Positions 10,171 through 20,869 are shown, counted from the stretch's first letter. The stretch: DNA of 64,000 nt from Mytilus edulis (GCF_963676685.1 NC_092344.1:49746830-49810829); one strand, 5' to 3'. Numbers and translations are program-made. The notes: generated by a model not told the origin, from the letters alone.

Positions 10171-10754
10171 ATCGTGGGCACAACCTACAGACTCCAGGTA
10201 TTTTGCTGTAATACAAAATATTGATAAATTTTGCTCAGATTAAAGTTGGTTTGTGTTGCTTCATTGCTAAGGATGCGTCATTCAGGACTAGATCATGTCA
10301 AAGTCATAACTATTTGTTCGGGAGCGTGACATGCCTTCTGCAGATTGTTAGTTGATTCGTAATAAATACAGTTTAGTGTGTCAGTCTAGTACAAAGACGG
10401 GTATACATTCGTGTATTCGTTGCCCTAATATGTTATATGATATTTTCCTCTATACTTTGAACACAGACCCATCACCAAGCGGACAGTACATACTTAAAGA
10501 TAATTTACAAAAATCAGTGAATGTATAGTAGACTTCATGACCCGTCTAACCCTTGCTGAAGGCGTCCGCTTTTTGTTCATCGTTGAAAATGAAAATAGTA
10601 TTTCGAATATGTTTGTGCTCCGCAGCGCTTTTTTTTAAATTAATTTCAAATTATCAGAAATGCTCAAACCTGAAAAAATATATTTAAGGAGGTACAGATA
10701 AATATTACTTATTTGACCAAAAGAGACATAAAGAGAAAGCCAAATTCATCTGAG

Positions 10755-10797
<43 letters not shown>

Positions 10798-10894
10798 AAG
10801 TAACATTAGTTTAATCATGGAAGTATTATTTAAAATATGACTTCCATGGTGTAGTATATCATCAGAGAATTTAAAAATTAAGTAAGTAATAGCA
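10171..10894. other. No gene seen
   Basis: Apart from a 36-base A-run at 10,757-10,792, nothing recognisable. Confidence 0.4.
10757..10792. repeat. Poly(A) tract, 36 bases
   Basis: Uninterrupted A-run. It may be the tail of an unrecognised retroposed sequence on the plus strand. Confidence 0.9.
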
Positions 10895-11075
10895 CCTGAG
10901 ATAACCCCTCCTTTTTGGTGGGGCTCGTATTGCTAAGTCTTTAGTTTTCTATATTTTGTCTTGTGAACTATTATTTTGTCTGTTTGTCGTTTTCTTTTTT
11001 AGCCATGGCGTTGTCAGTTTATTTTCTATCTATTAGTTTAAATGTCCCTCTGATATCTTCGCCCCTCTTTAATAA
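10895..11075 (+). repeat. Penelope-like element 3'-end fragment
   Basis: Shares the series TTTAGTTTTCTAT, TTGTCTGTTTGTC, CATGGCGTTGTCAGTTTATTT and TCCCTCTGATATCTTCGCCCCTC with 35,205-35,360 (downstream of a degraded Penelope-like RT), 44,760-44,960 and minus-strand copies near 45,470 and 52,000. Confidence 0.6.
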
Positions 11076-11890
11076 ATTGTCTGTACAGACACACTGACTT
11101 CTAATCTGATGATGTTATTGGGCCTTAATCGTCAACCAGCTGTGGTATCGACTTAATCCTAGTAATTGAAATAAAAAAAAAAACTTTTAAATACTCCATA
11201 CTAATACATTTGTTAATCTAAAAAAAAAAAGATTATACCAAAAGTAGTATTTTAGTTTTTTCAGAAGACTACAATATGCACATGATTTTTGCAAATTGAA
11301 AAACGCACTATACCAAAATATATACGCTTTCTTTAAATCAAAGCGAAAAAAGACATTCCTAAAATTTTACTTCAAAAATAATTTTGAATTCTAACCAAAA
11401 TAAATGCATAAACCAATGAATCACAACAACTGTACAAAATGGTGTTCCAATCCACAAATTCCAAGACGTTTGTAGATTTTTGCTTTGTTTTTCAAATTAT
11501 TTTTTTAATTTTTTTTAAATAACTTATTTTTACGAAATTGAACAAAATAATGACACATCTACATAGTCTAATTAGGCACCCAATATATGCTATTTGAGTT
11601 TTTATTTTCTGAAAATAAATGAAGTATAAAAAAAAAGGACAAACGTTAAATCCATAGTGTTCCTGCATCCTCCATACGGGTCATAGCTATAATAATAATT
11701 TTCGGCATTTGATGTCTTATCCTTTGACGAGAAAAGTCTGTAATTCTGATCTTATCTAAGCCAATAGCTGTTGCTGGATCTCAGCCGCATCATAAAGCAA
11801 ACACTCAGAATCTATATGTGATAAGTAATTACTTCAAGAGGGCTATGCATAGGGTGGTTGCATTCCTATGGCAAAAAAGCTTGAAAATAC
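11076..11890. other. No gene seen
   Basis: AT-rich sequence with several A- and T-runs. No supported gene or repeat. Confidence 0.4.
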
Positions 11891-11904
11891 AAATGTAAAA
11901 AGTA

Positions 11905-12215
11905 ATTATAAAAAGAAAATGTGGTATGATTGCCAATCAGAAAACTCTCTACAAAGGACCAAAATGACACAGACATTAACAACTTTAGGTAACCGTACGG
12001 CTTTCAACAATGAGCAAAGCCTATACCGCATAGTCAGATATAAAGCTATAAAAGGCCCCGAAATGACAATGTAAAACAATTCAAACAAGAAAACAAACGG
12101 CCTTATGTATGTGCAAAAAAAGAAAGAAAAACAAATATGTAACACATAAACAAACGACAACCACTGAATTGCAGGCGCCTGACTTTGGACAGGCACATAC
12201 ATACAGAATGTGCCG
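11905..12215 (+). repeat. SINE-like dispersed repeat
   Basis: A full-looking copy with the blocks ATGTGGTATGATTGCCAAT, CAGACATTAACAACTTTAGG, CAACAATGAGCAAAGC and AAAGGCCCCGAAATGACAATG. Closely related copies are at 36,738-36,900 (plus) and 22,655-22,900 (minus). The family is abundant in the window and spreads as a small non-coding element. Confidence 0.7.
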
Positions 12216-12264
12216 GGGTATGTTCACTTGTTTGTGTTCACATGTCTTTTGAGTGAGTTTACAC

Positions 12265-12352
12265 CACTGGGTCGATGCCACTGCTGGTGGACGTTTCGTC
12301 CCATAGGGTATCACCAGCCAAGTAGTCAACACTTCGGTGTTGACATGAATAT
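12265..12352 (+). ncRNA. Candidate structured RNA domain with UUCG-capped hairpin
   Basis: Several stems are visible. GCTGGTG (12,283-12,289) pairs with CACCAGC (12,312-12,318) and encloses GGACG/CGTCC. A perfect 8-bp stem GTCAACAC/GTGTTGAC (12,325-12,332 and 12,337-12,344) is capped by TTCG. The homologous copy at 17,641-17,728 keeps every stem while the paired bases differ. Confidence 0.65.
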
Positions 12353-12536
12353 CAGTTATGTGGTCATTTATATAAATTTCCTGTTAACAAAACTTTGAAT
12401 TTTTCGAAAAACTAAGGATTTTCTTGTCACAGGAATAGATTACCTTAGCCGTATTTGGCACAACTTTTTGTAATTTTGGATCCTCAATACTCTTCAACTA
12501 TCATGTACTTGTTTGGCTTTATAACTATTTTGATAT

Positions 12537-12584
12537 GAGCGTAACTTATGAGTCTTATGTAGACGAAACGCGCGTCTGGCGTAC
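12537..12584 (+). ncRNA. Hammerhead motif with core mutation
   Basis: Same family as 8,777-8,824. The invariant CTGATGA is CTTATGA here, and stem I has a mismatch, so this copy is probably inactive. Stem II (GTCT/AGAC), GAAAC and GTC are preserved. Confidence 0.6.
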
Positions 12585-12659
12585 TAAATTATAATCCTGG
12601 TACTTTTGATAACTATTTGGCCTTTTCAATTTATATTTAATTTATAGTGTGACTGTCTA

Positions 12660-13020
12660 TATTGTGAAGTTACACTATTGTTTCAGGTAAGGGTGAAGAT
12701 TCGTACCTATCTAAACGTTTGAACCCGCTGCATTTGTCTGTACTTGACCAAACTGAGGAACTTAATGCTCAGTTCTTGTCCATGTTTGTTCATGTTTGTT
12801 CATGTGGTTCATAAATGTTTCTCCTTTTTCATATAGATAAGACCGTCGGTCTTCTGTTTGAATGGTTTTAAACTAGTCATTTTTGGGGCCATTAACATTT
12901 TGCTGTTCGGTGCTCCGTATCACAGACGGTACCTTGATCTATAATGGTTTACTTTTACAAATTGTGACTTTAATCGATAGTTATCTCATTGGTACTCATA
13001 CCAAATCTTCTTATCAACCA
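12660..13020 (-). repeat. Composite dispersed repeat
   Basis: Contains the GACCGTCGGTCTTCTGTTTG, TTTTTGGGGCC and GACGGTACCTTGATCTATAA blocks and ends in the reverse complement of the repeat seen at 23,880-24,060 and 52,480-52,546. Non-coding. Confidence 0.5.
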
Positions 13021-13717
13021 GTAAAACAGTTTTACAACTGGCAATATCAAATATAATTCTTTTAACTATGTTATTAATTTTGTGCTGCGCATATGTAACT
13101 ACCAGTCCGGGTGGTTTGAGATTAATTCAGAGAAATTGTTTAATGACAAAAGCTAAATATGTTTTTCTATGCTAAACATAATGCATAGAAGGAGATTAAT
13201 TAAATCATAAGTCAATAACGCAAAGTTGGGTTATTATATAGGCCATTGTTATATTATAGTTCATTTCTGTGCGTGTTAATTTTTAATGTTGTGTTTCTGT
13301 TGTGTCGTAGTTCTCCTATTATATTTGATGTGTTTCTGTTGTGTTGTTGTTCTCAACTGATTATACATCTTTGATATATGTTTTGATATTTTCTAAAGTG
13401 TTTTAATGTAAAATAGAACATTTTTTTGTCAATTTAAATGCAAAAAAAAAAAAAAAAGAACCATATGTGGATGCACAGGATATTTTTCTATATTGTCTGT
13501 AATTTGTCGTCATTACTTATAAAAAAAATCAAACACATCAATAAGTTTGCACTCAAAACGTTTAGAGGATATTTTTCTTTTTTTGTTGTTGTGCTGATTG
13601 GTAGCTGTTTCCTTCAGGTAAACGCTATTTCTTTTCTATTTTTCAATTTTTTTAATACAGTTTCAATGATGAGAAGTACAACTGAATAAAATAAAGAAAA
13701 CAAACTGTGTTCAACAT
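13021..13717. other. No gene seen; repeat fragments
   Basis: 13,245-13,370 is a fragment of the dispersed repeat with GTGTTTCTGTTGTGTCG seen also at 18,780, 21,480 and 36,600. The rest is T-rich and unassigned. Confidence 0.4.
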
Positions 13718-13723
13718 TTTATT
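13718..13723 (-). terminator. Polyadenylation signal of gene A
   Basis: AATAAA on the minus strand, 55 bases after the stop codon; paralogs B, C and D have the same signal at a similar distance. Confidence 0.7.
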
Positions 13724-13777
13724 TTATAAAAAAAACAATACTGTTAGTGTGAAGTCTGGATTTCAGTGATATGTTGT

Positions 13778-15252
13778 TCATGGTTTGTATCCTTTAGATG
13801 GTCTCCTTCTACAAATCATGTGACAATTAACAGAAGCACAGTATTTGTTCGTTGGACAATCGCCATCACTAAAACAGTCGTTTTTACAATCAGTTTTTGC
13901 TCCTACCATTGACTGAGAAACGAATCCTGAACCGGAAGAACGTGCTGATCCGCTTCGTCTGGATGAAACTGTATCTATAACATCAAGTCCACTACGTCTA
14001 GAAGAGATTGCGTCAAGAATATCAGAACCTGTATGACCGGACACTCCACGGCTACTACCTAAAGTGTCCAAATGAGAACTTCTAGCCAGACCGGATGAAC
14101 CAATTCTTCTGCCAGAGGATAAATGACCATCATTACTTGAAACTCGGGTCAACCTAGATGATGAACTTCTAATCATTTCTGAGATTGCGTTACCTCTGTT
14201 TATAGAGTCTGACAATCGTGATGTACCAATTATACTTCCAGAAGAAATGTCGACGCAGTAACTGCTACAACCATCATGTACACATTTTTGTCCTGAACGA
14301 CATACTTTGTCTACTCCACATCCATAATGACAGTTACTATCATCGTCAGATAAAGTAAGTGACAAACCCACTGATGAGTCTCTTATGATTTCAGATGAAG
14401 AGGTCCTGCCACCAAAAGAGCCCCCAGATAAACCTCTACTGGCTGATGACCCGCGTGTTATAAATTCATTGCCTATTCCATGTGATGTTCCAACAGCTCT
14501 TGATCCTGCTCGTCTATTTGCATCAATAACGTCTAAAACAGAAAGTGATTCGCCACCACGACGCCCGGTTATGTCTCTTCCTAGTGTGCTTTCGACTACT
14601 AAAGTCGTCTTACCTCCACGTGTAACTGATGCATGTTTTCCAGTTGGTGCATATACTGTGAAATAGATATTTGACATTATTGCACAAATATACACGAGAC
14701 AGTTTTAATCTATATATTAATATAAGGACATCTGGTACTTTTGCTTATAAGACATCAATCCAATTTGAATCAAATGACAGGAATGTTTACAACTGTAGGA
14801 ACCTAACGATTTCAGCACTGTAGAAATCTCATACTGTTTAGCAAGATAAAAATGTAAATAAGTTGAGCATGATCTGCTTGCCTTTTTGGCGCACCTGTGT
14901 GATTGTGTTGCTCAGTTTTTAATGTTTTTATGAAGGGTTTTATGTACTATTATTTGTCCTCATTACACAATATTAAAACATATGAATTAGTAAACCATTC
15001 ATTTAAATTTTTTCTTTAATAATTTACTAAAATAAATACAATTTGGAATGATAAATTCATATGTACTGAAATTATCTTCATTTAAGATTTTTGTTTGTTG
15101 AGGTATTTGGATTTTTTTTTGTATCAAAACATCGAAAATCCTTTTGTAGAATAACCTATGAATTTTGAGAAGGCAAATCGAATATTTCTCTTACCGGCTA
15201 GTGTTACTGTTGCCAATGCCAACAGAAATAAAACGGTCTGGAATCTCATCAT
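13778..15252 (-). CDS. Secreted cysteine-rich protein, paralog A (two six-Cys modules)
   Basis: Spliced CDS with exon 2 at 15,252-15,195 and exon 3 at 14,655-13,778; 311 aa. Exon 2 begins with two ATGs and encodes a signal peptide (MMRFQTVLFLLALATVTLA). The donor GTAAG at 15,194 and acceptor TTTCACAG before 14,655 preserve the frame. The mature protein is Ser/Gly/Arg-rich, with two modules of spacing C-x3-C-x5-C-x5-C-x4-C-x3-C at about residues 128-153 and 276-301. Between them lie two LD-x-I-x-SRRSG repeats, and the C-terminus is RRRPSKGYKP. Paralogs B-D have a third module. The cysteine spacing recalls half of a WAP-type domain, but I do not recognise the family. Secretion is supported by the signal peptide. 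Roles in shell, byssus or mucosal defence are only possibilities. Exon 1 is non-coding. Confidence 0.85.
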
Positions 15253-15937
15253 CTCTAACAATTCTGAAATTGATAAATTATGATTTTCAAAGTCATGGAA
15301 AATTATAATCAACACGTGGCTCATACAAAACAGTGAATTTACTACTGAAGACATTAAAGACAGTAACATGTTAGTGACAAACCTCGGTTAATTTACGAAA
15401 TTAACAAACGAGGAAAATTCATTTAAGCAAAATATATAAATGTCTACCTATGTTTTAGAAACGGATAATTCTTTTACATTGTTTAATAAATAAAAAAAAT
15501 ATATGTATTGAATTTTTTTTTAAACACCATCTTCTATATTCCAAAGAATTATTTCAATTGGATTTACATTTCCTATAGATCTTGTGTTATTATATGTAAA
15601 AAAAAATTCACTAAAATAAACAAAAAAGTTTGTCTTTTATCTTTCAGTGATTTAAAACAATTAATAAATGTTGAACAATGTAAACTTTCTATATTCTCTT
15701 CGTTTTCCAATGTTTCATTCTTACAAGGGAACACCTACTGATTTTTTTTGCTGTAATCTTTAGCTACTTTCGAAAATTCAAAAAGTAAAGAATCATTAGT
15801 TCCCAATAAACTTTATTAATATTTTTTCTAATTATTTAATTATTTAATAACTTATTTTCAGTTGATCTCTCTCACTTTTGCATTATTGTTGTTTACATTT
15901 ATTAATAGTTAATATATATTATTACATAATTTCTTAC

Positions 15938-15975
15938 CTGTGTTTGAAGTAATTGCAATAATGTCTAGTGAATAA
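15938..15975 (-). other. Non-coding exon 1 of gene A (inferred)
   Basis: The minus strand has the donor CAG|GTAAG at 15,938/15,937; the start is placed about 30 bases downstream of the TATA box. Intron 1 then runs to the acceptor AATTTCAG before 15,263. The start is an estimate. Confidence 0.55.
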
Positions 15976-15998
15976 TGTTTTACTGCTTCAGAATCGTT

Positions 15999-16006
15999 CT
16001 TTTATA
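15999..16006 (-). promoter_or_regulatory. TATA box of gene A
   Basis: TATAAAAG on the minus strand, in the same context (TATAAAAGAAC with TTCAGAA-like neighbours) as the boxes of B, C and D. Confidence 0.75.
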
Positions 16007-16063
16007 CCCTTTTTCATTTTTTTTTCTAAAAGTTGACATACACACAAGGAAATGTTTAACTGA

Positions 16064-16069
16064 ACCGCA
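16064..16069. promoter_or_regulatory. Conserved ACCGCA motif upstream of gene A
   Basis: Part of a block (ACAAGGAAATGT, then AACCGCACATGATG on the plus strand) kept upstream of all four paralogs, 58 bases from the TATA box. ACCRCA is the core recognised by Runx factors; that reading is inference. Confidence 0.5.
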
Positions 16070-17377
16070 CATGATGCATTCGTTAATTATAGATGAAACT
16101 TAAAATGTCACCATGTCATTTTTATATGGAACTGTGAAATATGTATATCTAACAAATGCACTAAGGGTTCATAACACATTGTGTTTCCTTCTATAGCTAC
16201 AACAGACATATTTGTTATGACATCATAATAAATGTTTGTATTATAAATCATTGTTTGACCGATTATTAATGTTTTCATATAAACACATTATATATTTGGT
16301 AGTAGCCAGAGACTTGTACTTTTTGAAAACAAATAAACTAACGCCCTTTATTTCCTTATAGACAAAATACATTCTTTTCTTAGAATTGTTAAGAAACCGC
16401 TGCTTTGTAATTTATTTACCTCACAATATAAAACTCATCTAAGTTTGAAGGATTTCAATAAAATTTGTAAGACACGCATCTTGGCTGTTTCAGATTCACT
16501 AGACGTATTCGAATCAATCAAAACAGTAAAAAGGGAAGATCATGATCAATTTTGAAATTATGAAACTAAAGAGGATGAAAAACCAAAAACTCGAACGTAG
16601 TTGCGTCAAATCTATTTAATGCCATCTTGATAGCTTTATTATTTTAATCAGTTTTACCTTTTTTTAGTGAAATGTATATTTTTCAGACCAGAATCTTTCA
16701 TCTAAACAAAAACATTTGCCTTCTGATAATAGGTTACTTTCGAAGATAAACCGTTTACAAGCAAAAAAAAGCTAACGGTTTACCTTCGAAAGATACCAAA
16801 AAGGACATAAGTCGAAAATATAACGACAATCCCCTGATAAATATAAATATCAACACTTATTAGAAGACGGACAGAACAGTTTACAAAACACAGATCACCA
16901 AAGACTAGGCAACAATAATCAAACAAAAAACTGGTAATCTTGTCACTGATTCTCCCGCGCTTCAGCTATTGTGAACAATAAGATGTTAGATCTTTTCTTA
17001 CTTAAAATAAAACCTGTTTTACCCTGACATTCATTTAGAGCTTTATATAATGTGCGTGTACCTGTCAATTATCGACGACTTTATGTTACTTTATATATGT
17101 CTTTAGGTTTTTTGTGTCGTTTGGTTGTTATTCATTCACATGCAACCCGCGTCTCCTTTTATTTAAAAATTTCTCAATGCGTGTTTTTTTTTCTTTCTCA
17201 ACGTTATAATTCAAATGATGCTGTTGCTGTTTCCAGTTTTACCAAGCTAATACTTTTAATTCGATACGCAAGACGTGCGTTTTATCTGCAAGCTTTGTAC
17301 TAAAATTAAAGACAAGATTAGATACAAAGTGTACAAACTTAAGTATAAGATAATTACACTTCAAAATCAATTAATTA
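16070..17377. other. Upstream flank of gene A
   Basis: 16,070-16,340 still resembles the promoters of B-D (including AG(T/C)CAGAGACTTGTAC at about 16,306). 16,737-16,791 is a short hairpin (TTTCGAAGATAAACCGTT against its near-complement). No gene is supported to 17,377. Confidence 0.45.
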
Positions 17378-17561
17378 CAGTGAAACCTATTTTAACCGAA
17401 CTTATTAGGGACTTCAGATTTTGTTCGGTTATGGCCGAAGTTCGGTTTCATCAAGTTCACAATGCAAATAATTTGATATCACAGTGCTATACTTTTTGGA
17501 CCTTTTGGATTATAGCTCTTCATCTTTTATATAAGCTTTGGATTTCAAATATTTTGGCCAC

Positions 17562-17608
17562 GAGCATCACTGAAGAGACATGTATTGTCGAAATGCGCAT
17601 CTGGTGCA
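17562..17608 (+). ncRNA. Type I hammerhead ribozyme, subfamily 2, intact core
   Basis: Core CTGAAGA (position 7 is free in hammerheads), stem II GACA/TGTC, GAAA, stem III ATG/CAT around a two-base loop, triplet ATC, and stem I GCATCA/TGGTGC. Compared with subfamily 1 each stem has changed on both sides, keeping the pairing. Cleavage is predicted between 17,601 and 17,602. Confidence 0.78.
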
Positions 17609-17640
17609 AGAAAATTGGTACCGTTAATTTTATTACTACC

Positions 17641-17728
17641 ACTGGGTCGATGCCTCTGCTGGTGGACTATTAGTCCCCGAGGGTATCACCAGCCCAGTAG
17701 CCAGTACTTCGGTACTGGCATGAAAATA
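17641..17728 (+). ncRNA. Candidate structured RNA domain with UUCG-capped hairpin, copy 2
   Basis: Homologous to 12,265-12,352. It keeps GCTGGTG/CACCAGC, has GGACT/AGTCC where copy 1 has GGACG/CGTCC, and has GCCAGTAC/GTACTGGC around TTCG (17,700-17,719) where copy 1 has GTCAACAC/GTGTTGAC. An outer ACTGGG/CCCAGT pairing is also possible here. Confidence 0.68.
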
Positions 17729-17911
17729 CGGATTTTTTGTGTTATTAAAATTTGCTGTTACAAAATATTAGAAATTATTATAAATTAAGGAATGTATCTC
17801 CCTCAGGCAAAGCTCTGATTCCTTTCACGGATTTGGCTATACTTTTTGGACCTTTTGGATTATAGCTCTTCATCTTTTATATAAGCTTTGGATTTCAAAT
17901 ATTTTGGCCAC

Positions 17912-17958
17912 GAGCATCACTGAAGAGACGTGTATTGTCGAAATGCGCATCTGGTGCA
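17912..17958 (+). ncRNA. Type I hammerhead ribozyme, subfamily 2, second tandem copy
   Basis: Identical to 17,562-17,608 except one base that turns a stem II A-U pair into G-U. The core is intact; cleavage is predicted after 17,951. Its start lies 204 nt downstream of the UUCG loop at 17,708. Confidence 0.78.
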
Positions 17959-18051
17959 AGAAAATTGGTACCGTTAATTTTATTACGAACATGTTTGTTT
18001 TATACAGGTTTTCGGTTTATAAAGGATTTGGGTTAGGCAGGTTTCACTGTA

Positions 18052-18540
18052 GTATGACAATGATTAATTTCAAATAACAAAAACAATATATCATTGCACT
18101 GTTTTGTTTGCGTATTTTTATTTTTGTGTGATTTAGTTTTCATCCTACAACCATACAAAAAGCAAAAAGATTGGTATTTTAATCTTTAGATTAAAATGAA
18201 CTAACAAAAACGTTTAGACCAGTAACACCAGTTTGGCATTAGAAAATATAACTATTCCGAGGATGAAACAAACAATTATGTTTGTCACTTACACGCACTA
18301 CTTTCAATGTTTTGCTTTTTCTAACAAAACTTAAATCAAACAGCAAATTTAACCTTTGTCATTGTTGAATACAGATATTAGAAAATTGGTTGGTTTACTA
18401 AACAAAAACGATAAATATCATAAATTTCATATGATAAAAAATGGAGATTTTTTTTGTTTATCACTCACATTTTTAAGTAAGGGTTCGTGTTTTAAATATT
18501 CTCTGTTATATTTTTTGTACTCTTGTTTGTTTTGGTATTT
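18052..18540. other. No gene seen
   Basis: AT-rich, short open frames only. Confidence 0.4.
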
Positions 18541-18960
18541 CCTTTAAAAATGTCCTGTACCAAGTCAGGAATATGGCCATTGTTATATTATGGTTCGTTT
18601 TTGTGTGTGTTACAATTTAACGTTGCGTCGTTTGTTTTCTCTTATTTTTGAGTGTAAATTGACATTGCGATAAGACGTGTCACGGTACTTGTCTATCCCA
18701 AATTCATGTATTTGGTTTTGATGTTATATTTGTTATTCTCGTGGGATTTTGTCGGATGCTTGGTCCGTTTCTGTGTGTGTTAGTTACATTGTAGTGTTGT
18801 GTCGTTGTTCTCCTCTTATATTTATGCGTTTCCATCAGTTTTAGTTTATTACCCCGATTTAGTTTTTTGTCCATGGATTTATGAGTTTGAACAGCGGTAA
18901 ACTACTGTTGCCTTTATTTGGTCTTTTTCATTTTTTGTCATGGATTTGTCAGTTTAAAGA
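18540..18960 (+). repeat. Dispersed repeat (CAAGTCAGGAATATGGCC family)
   Basis: Shares long blocks with 21,400-21,640 and 36,525-36,730: TGTCCTGTACCAAGTCAGGA, GTTCGTTTCTGTGTGTGTTA, TTGTGTCGTTGTTCTCCTC, and AACAGCGGTA before CTACTGTTGCCTTTATT. 18,660-18,760 also matches 35,860-35,960 (AAGACGTGTCACGGTA). Non-coding. Confidence 0.6.
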
Positions 18961-19627
18961 TGTTTGCTGCTCAGTTTCAAAATAATTAACTTTTTATTAA
19001 ACTAGTATATATTTATAGGGGATTAATTGAGGAAACAAAAAAGAAAATAAAATATAGGGGTTAATTGGCTTGTTTTCGAGATTTTATCCATTAGAATTTT
19101 GACGGGAAAATGTTCTCTTTTGACTTTTCATAGCTTTATCATTGACCAGTTAAAGTTTTCAAAAACTATTAAAAAACAAATAAGATTTTATAAGACTTTT
19201 AGAAATGGCTTATAATCATATATGTAAAAGATTTTTAAAAAGAAAAATGGGGGTCCATGGGCAAAATTCTTTAAGGCATTCAAATGGATAAAACCAGAGG
19301 ATTTCGAAAATCTGACAAAAATCCAAAACATGACAAGCAAACATCCTTAATCGACTAATGCGTTTGAAATATTTTACCTATCGTTTATTTCACTTTTTTT
19401 AAAAGAAGCTTTTTTATTCGTATATCTTTAATATTACACTGTTATTTTGATTTCCCCCTATCTACATAATTTCTAAACACCAAATTGATGGGCAGGTGGT
19501 GGTGTTTTACTACTCACGAATATGAAGTTGACAATAGTCAAAGTTACATTAATCTATTGTTTTAGAGATCTTCATTTTCATGGTTAATGCGATAATCCAC
19601 CCTTTCAGCCTAAGAGTGGATTTGTGG
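18961..19627. other. No gene seen
   Basis: AT-rich, nothing recognised. Confidence 0.4.
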
Positions 19628-19906
19628 CAGATTTTTCTCCGCACCTTTGCTATTCTTTGTCATTTACTCAATTAATATGATATTAGTTGATGTAATTTCG
19701 TATTAATTATGTATTATTATTTCATATTAAATATGAACTTTTATGTCAAATGTTTTATTTGCAAAATGTATTTTTTGCATTTTATGATTTTGAATAAATT
19801 ACCTTTTTTCGTCAGTTTAATTTTTATATCATATAGCAAACCAATCTCAGACTCTGGCATGTGTATACATAGTATGTTTCTGGTATCTAGCTGTCTGACT
19901 TAAAAC
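19628..19906 (+). repeat. Direct repeat of about 280 bp, copy 1
   Basis: Near-identical to 20,270-20,546, from GCAGATTTTTCTCC to GTATCTAGCTGTCTG. The short open frame in it is broken differently in the second copy. Confidence 0.8.
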
Positions 19907-20269
19907 CAATTTTATTTGCTAATTGAAAATTAAGCGGAATAAATACTTGTAGACAGCAGAGAAGATAATTCTGTTTTAATTGGTTATTACCTTAGATGTA
20001 GATCTAACATTTAGATAACATGTGTTCACATGCAGCGAAATTTCACTTATGACCAATGCATGATTGGATTTCATCTTTCTTATTGGTCAATGATCTTGCG
20101 GGTCAGCACGAGTTCACGTGTAAGTGCATTATGGTCACTTCATTTCATCATCAGCATTTGATGTGTTAACTTGTGATTCTTATCAAACAATTTGTTCAAA
20201 ATTCCCACCCATATACCTTCCTTAATGTTATCTTTTGAAGTAGATATGTATATATGTTTATTTAAAGGG

Positions 20270-20546
20270 CAGATTTTTCTCCCCACCTTTGCTATTCTTT
20301 TTCATTTATTCAATTGATATGATATTAGTTGATGTAATTTCGTATTAATTATGTATTATTATTTCATACTAAATATGAACTTTTATGTCAAATATTTTTT
20401 TTGCAAAATGTATTTTTTGCATTTTATGATTTTGAATAAATGACATTTTTTCGTCAGTTTAGTTTTTATATCGTATAGCAAATCAAGCTCAGACTCTGGC
20501 ATGTGTATACATAGTATGTTTCTGGTATCTAGCTGTCTGTCTTAAA
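20270..20546 (+). repeat. Direct repeat of about 280 bp, copy 2
   Basis: Second copy of 19,628-19,906, separated by about 360 bases of unrelated sequence; a dispersed element or local duplication. Confidence 0.8.
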
Positions 20547-20869
20547 TTGTTTGTAACCTTAATTAGTATTTTTTAATCAATGTATGTGATTTGACTATCA
20601 GTAAATTATCGTTGACTACATTCTATCAGTATCAACTTCAGAAAAAAATATCAATATGAAACAAACATTCTCATCTTTAAAAAGAGAGACGAATGATGAC
20701 ATAGAGATATTCAAAACTTATTAGATAATACAATTAATTATCTAATTACTACCACAATTTGATATTAATAGAAAGTATTGCAATTTTCATTAATAAATGT
20801 AATAAAAAGCATTACAAATCTAATCTTGAATCAATCCTAATTCTATCTTATTTTTGGGAAATATTTTTA
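20547..20869. other. No gene seen
   Basis: AT-rich, nothing recognised. Confidence 0.4.

Larger units (their letters stand above)
12265..12625 (+). mobile_element. Two-module structured-RNA element (UUCG-hairpin domain plus hammerhead)
   Basis: The unit starts with the structured domain at 12,265-12,352, continues through a conserved spacer (AAGGATTTTCTTGTCACAGG, ACCTTAGCCGTATTTGGC, GATCCTCAATACTCTTCAAC) and ends with a hammerhead motif at 12,537-12,584 followed by the TATAATCCTGGTAC block. The UUCG loop starts exactly 204 nt before the hammerhead, as in the second subfamily at 17.7-17.96 kb. No ORF; non-autonomous. Confidence 0.65.
17486..17986 (+). mobile_element. Tandem hammerhead unit (retrozyme-like), 350-bp period
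   Basis: Two 151-bp direct repeats (17,486-17,636 and 17,836-17,986) differ at one base. Each holds a complete hammerhead. The 199 bases between them carry the UUCG-hairpin domain. Predicted cleavage sites lie after 17,601 and 17,951, exactly 350 nt apart, so a transcript could release a 350-nt RNA able to circularise. Retrozymes, known from plants and animals, have this layout. No ORF is maintained; the 132-codon frame crossing it is fortuitous. Confidence 0.7.
17378..18049. mobile_element. Tc1/mariner-like MITE carrying a hammerhead tandem
   Basis: Left end CAGTGAAACCTATTTTAACC and right end, read inverted, CAGTGAAACCTGCCTAACCC, each bordered by TA. This is the usual look of a mariner-type MITE. 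About 500 bases of its interior are occupied by the hammerhead tandem at 17,486-17,986. No transposase. Confidence 0.65.

Noticed and set aside
14385-14666. 93-codon plus-strand frame with many prolines
   Set aside because: It is antisense to exon 3 of gene A, whose structure is supported by three paralogs.
17275-17673. A 132-codon open frame on the plus strand
   Set aside because: It runs through the MITE end and the first hammerhead repeat; the second copy of the repeat does not support the frame, and the composition is that of translated repeat.
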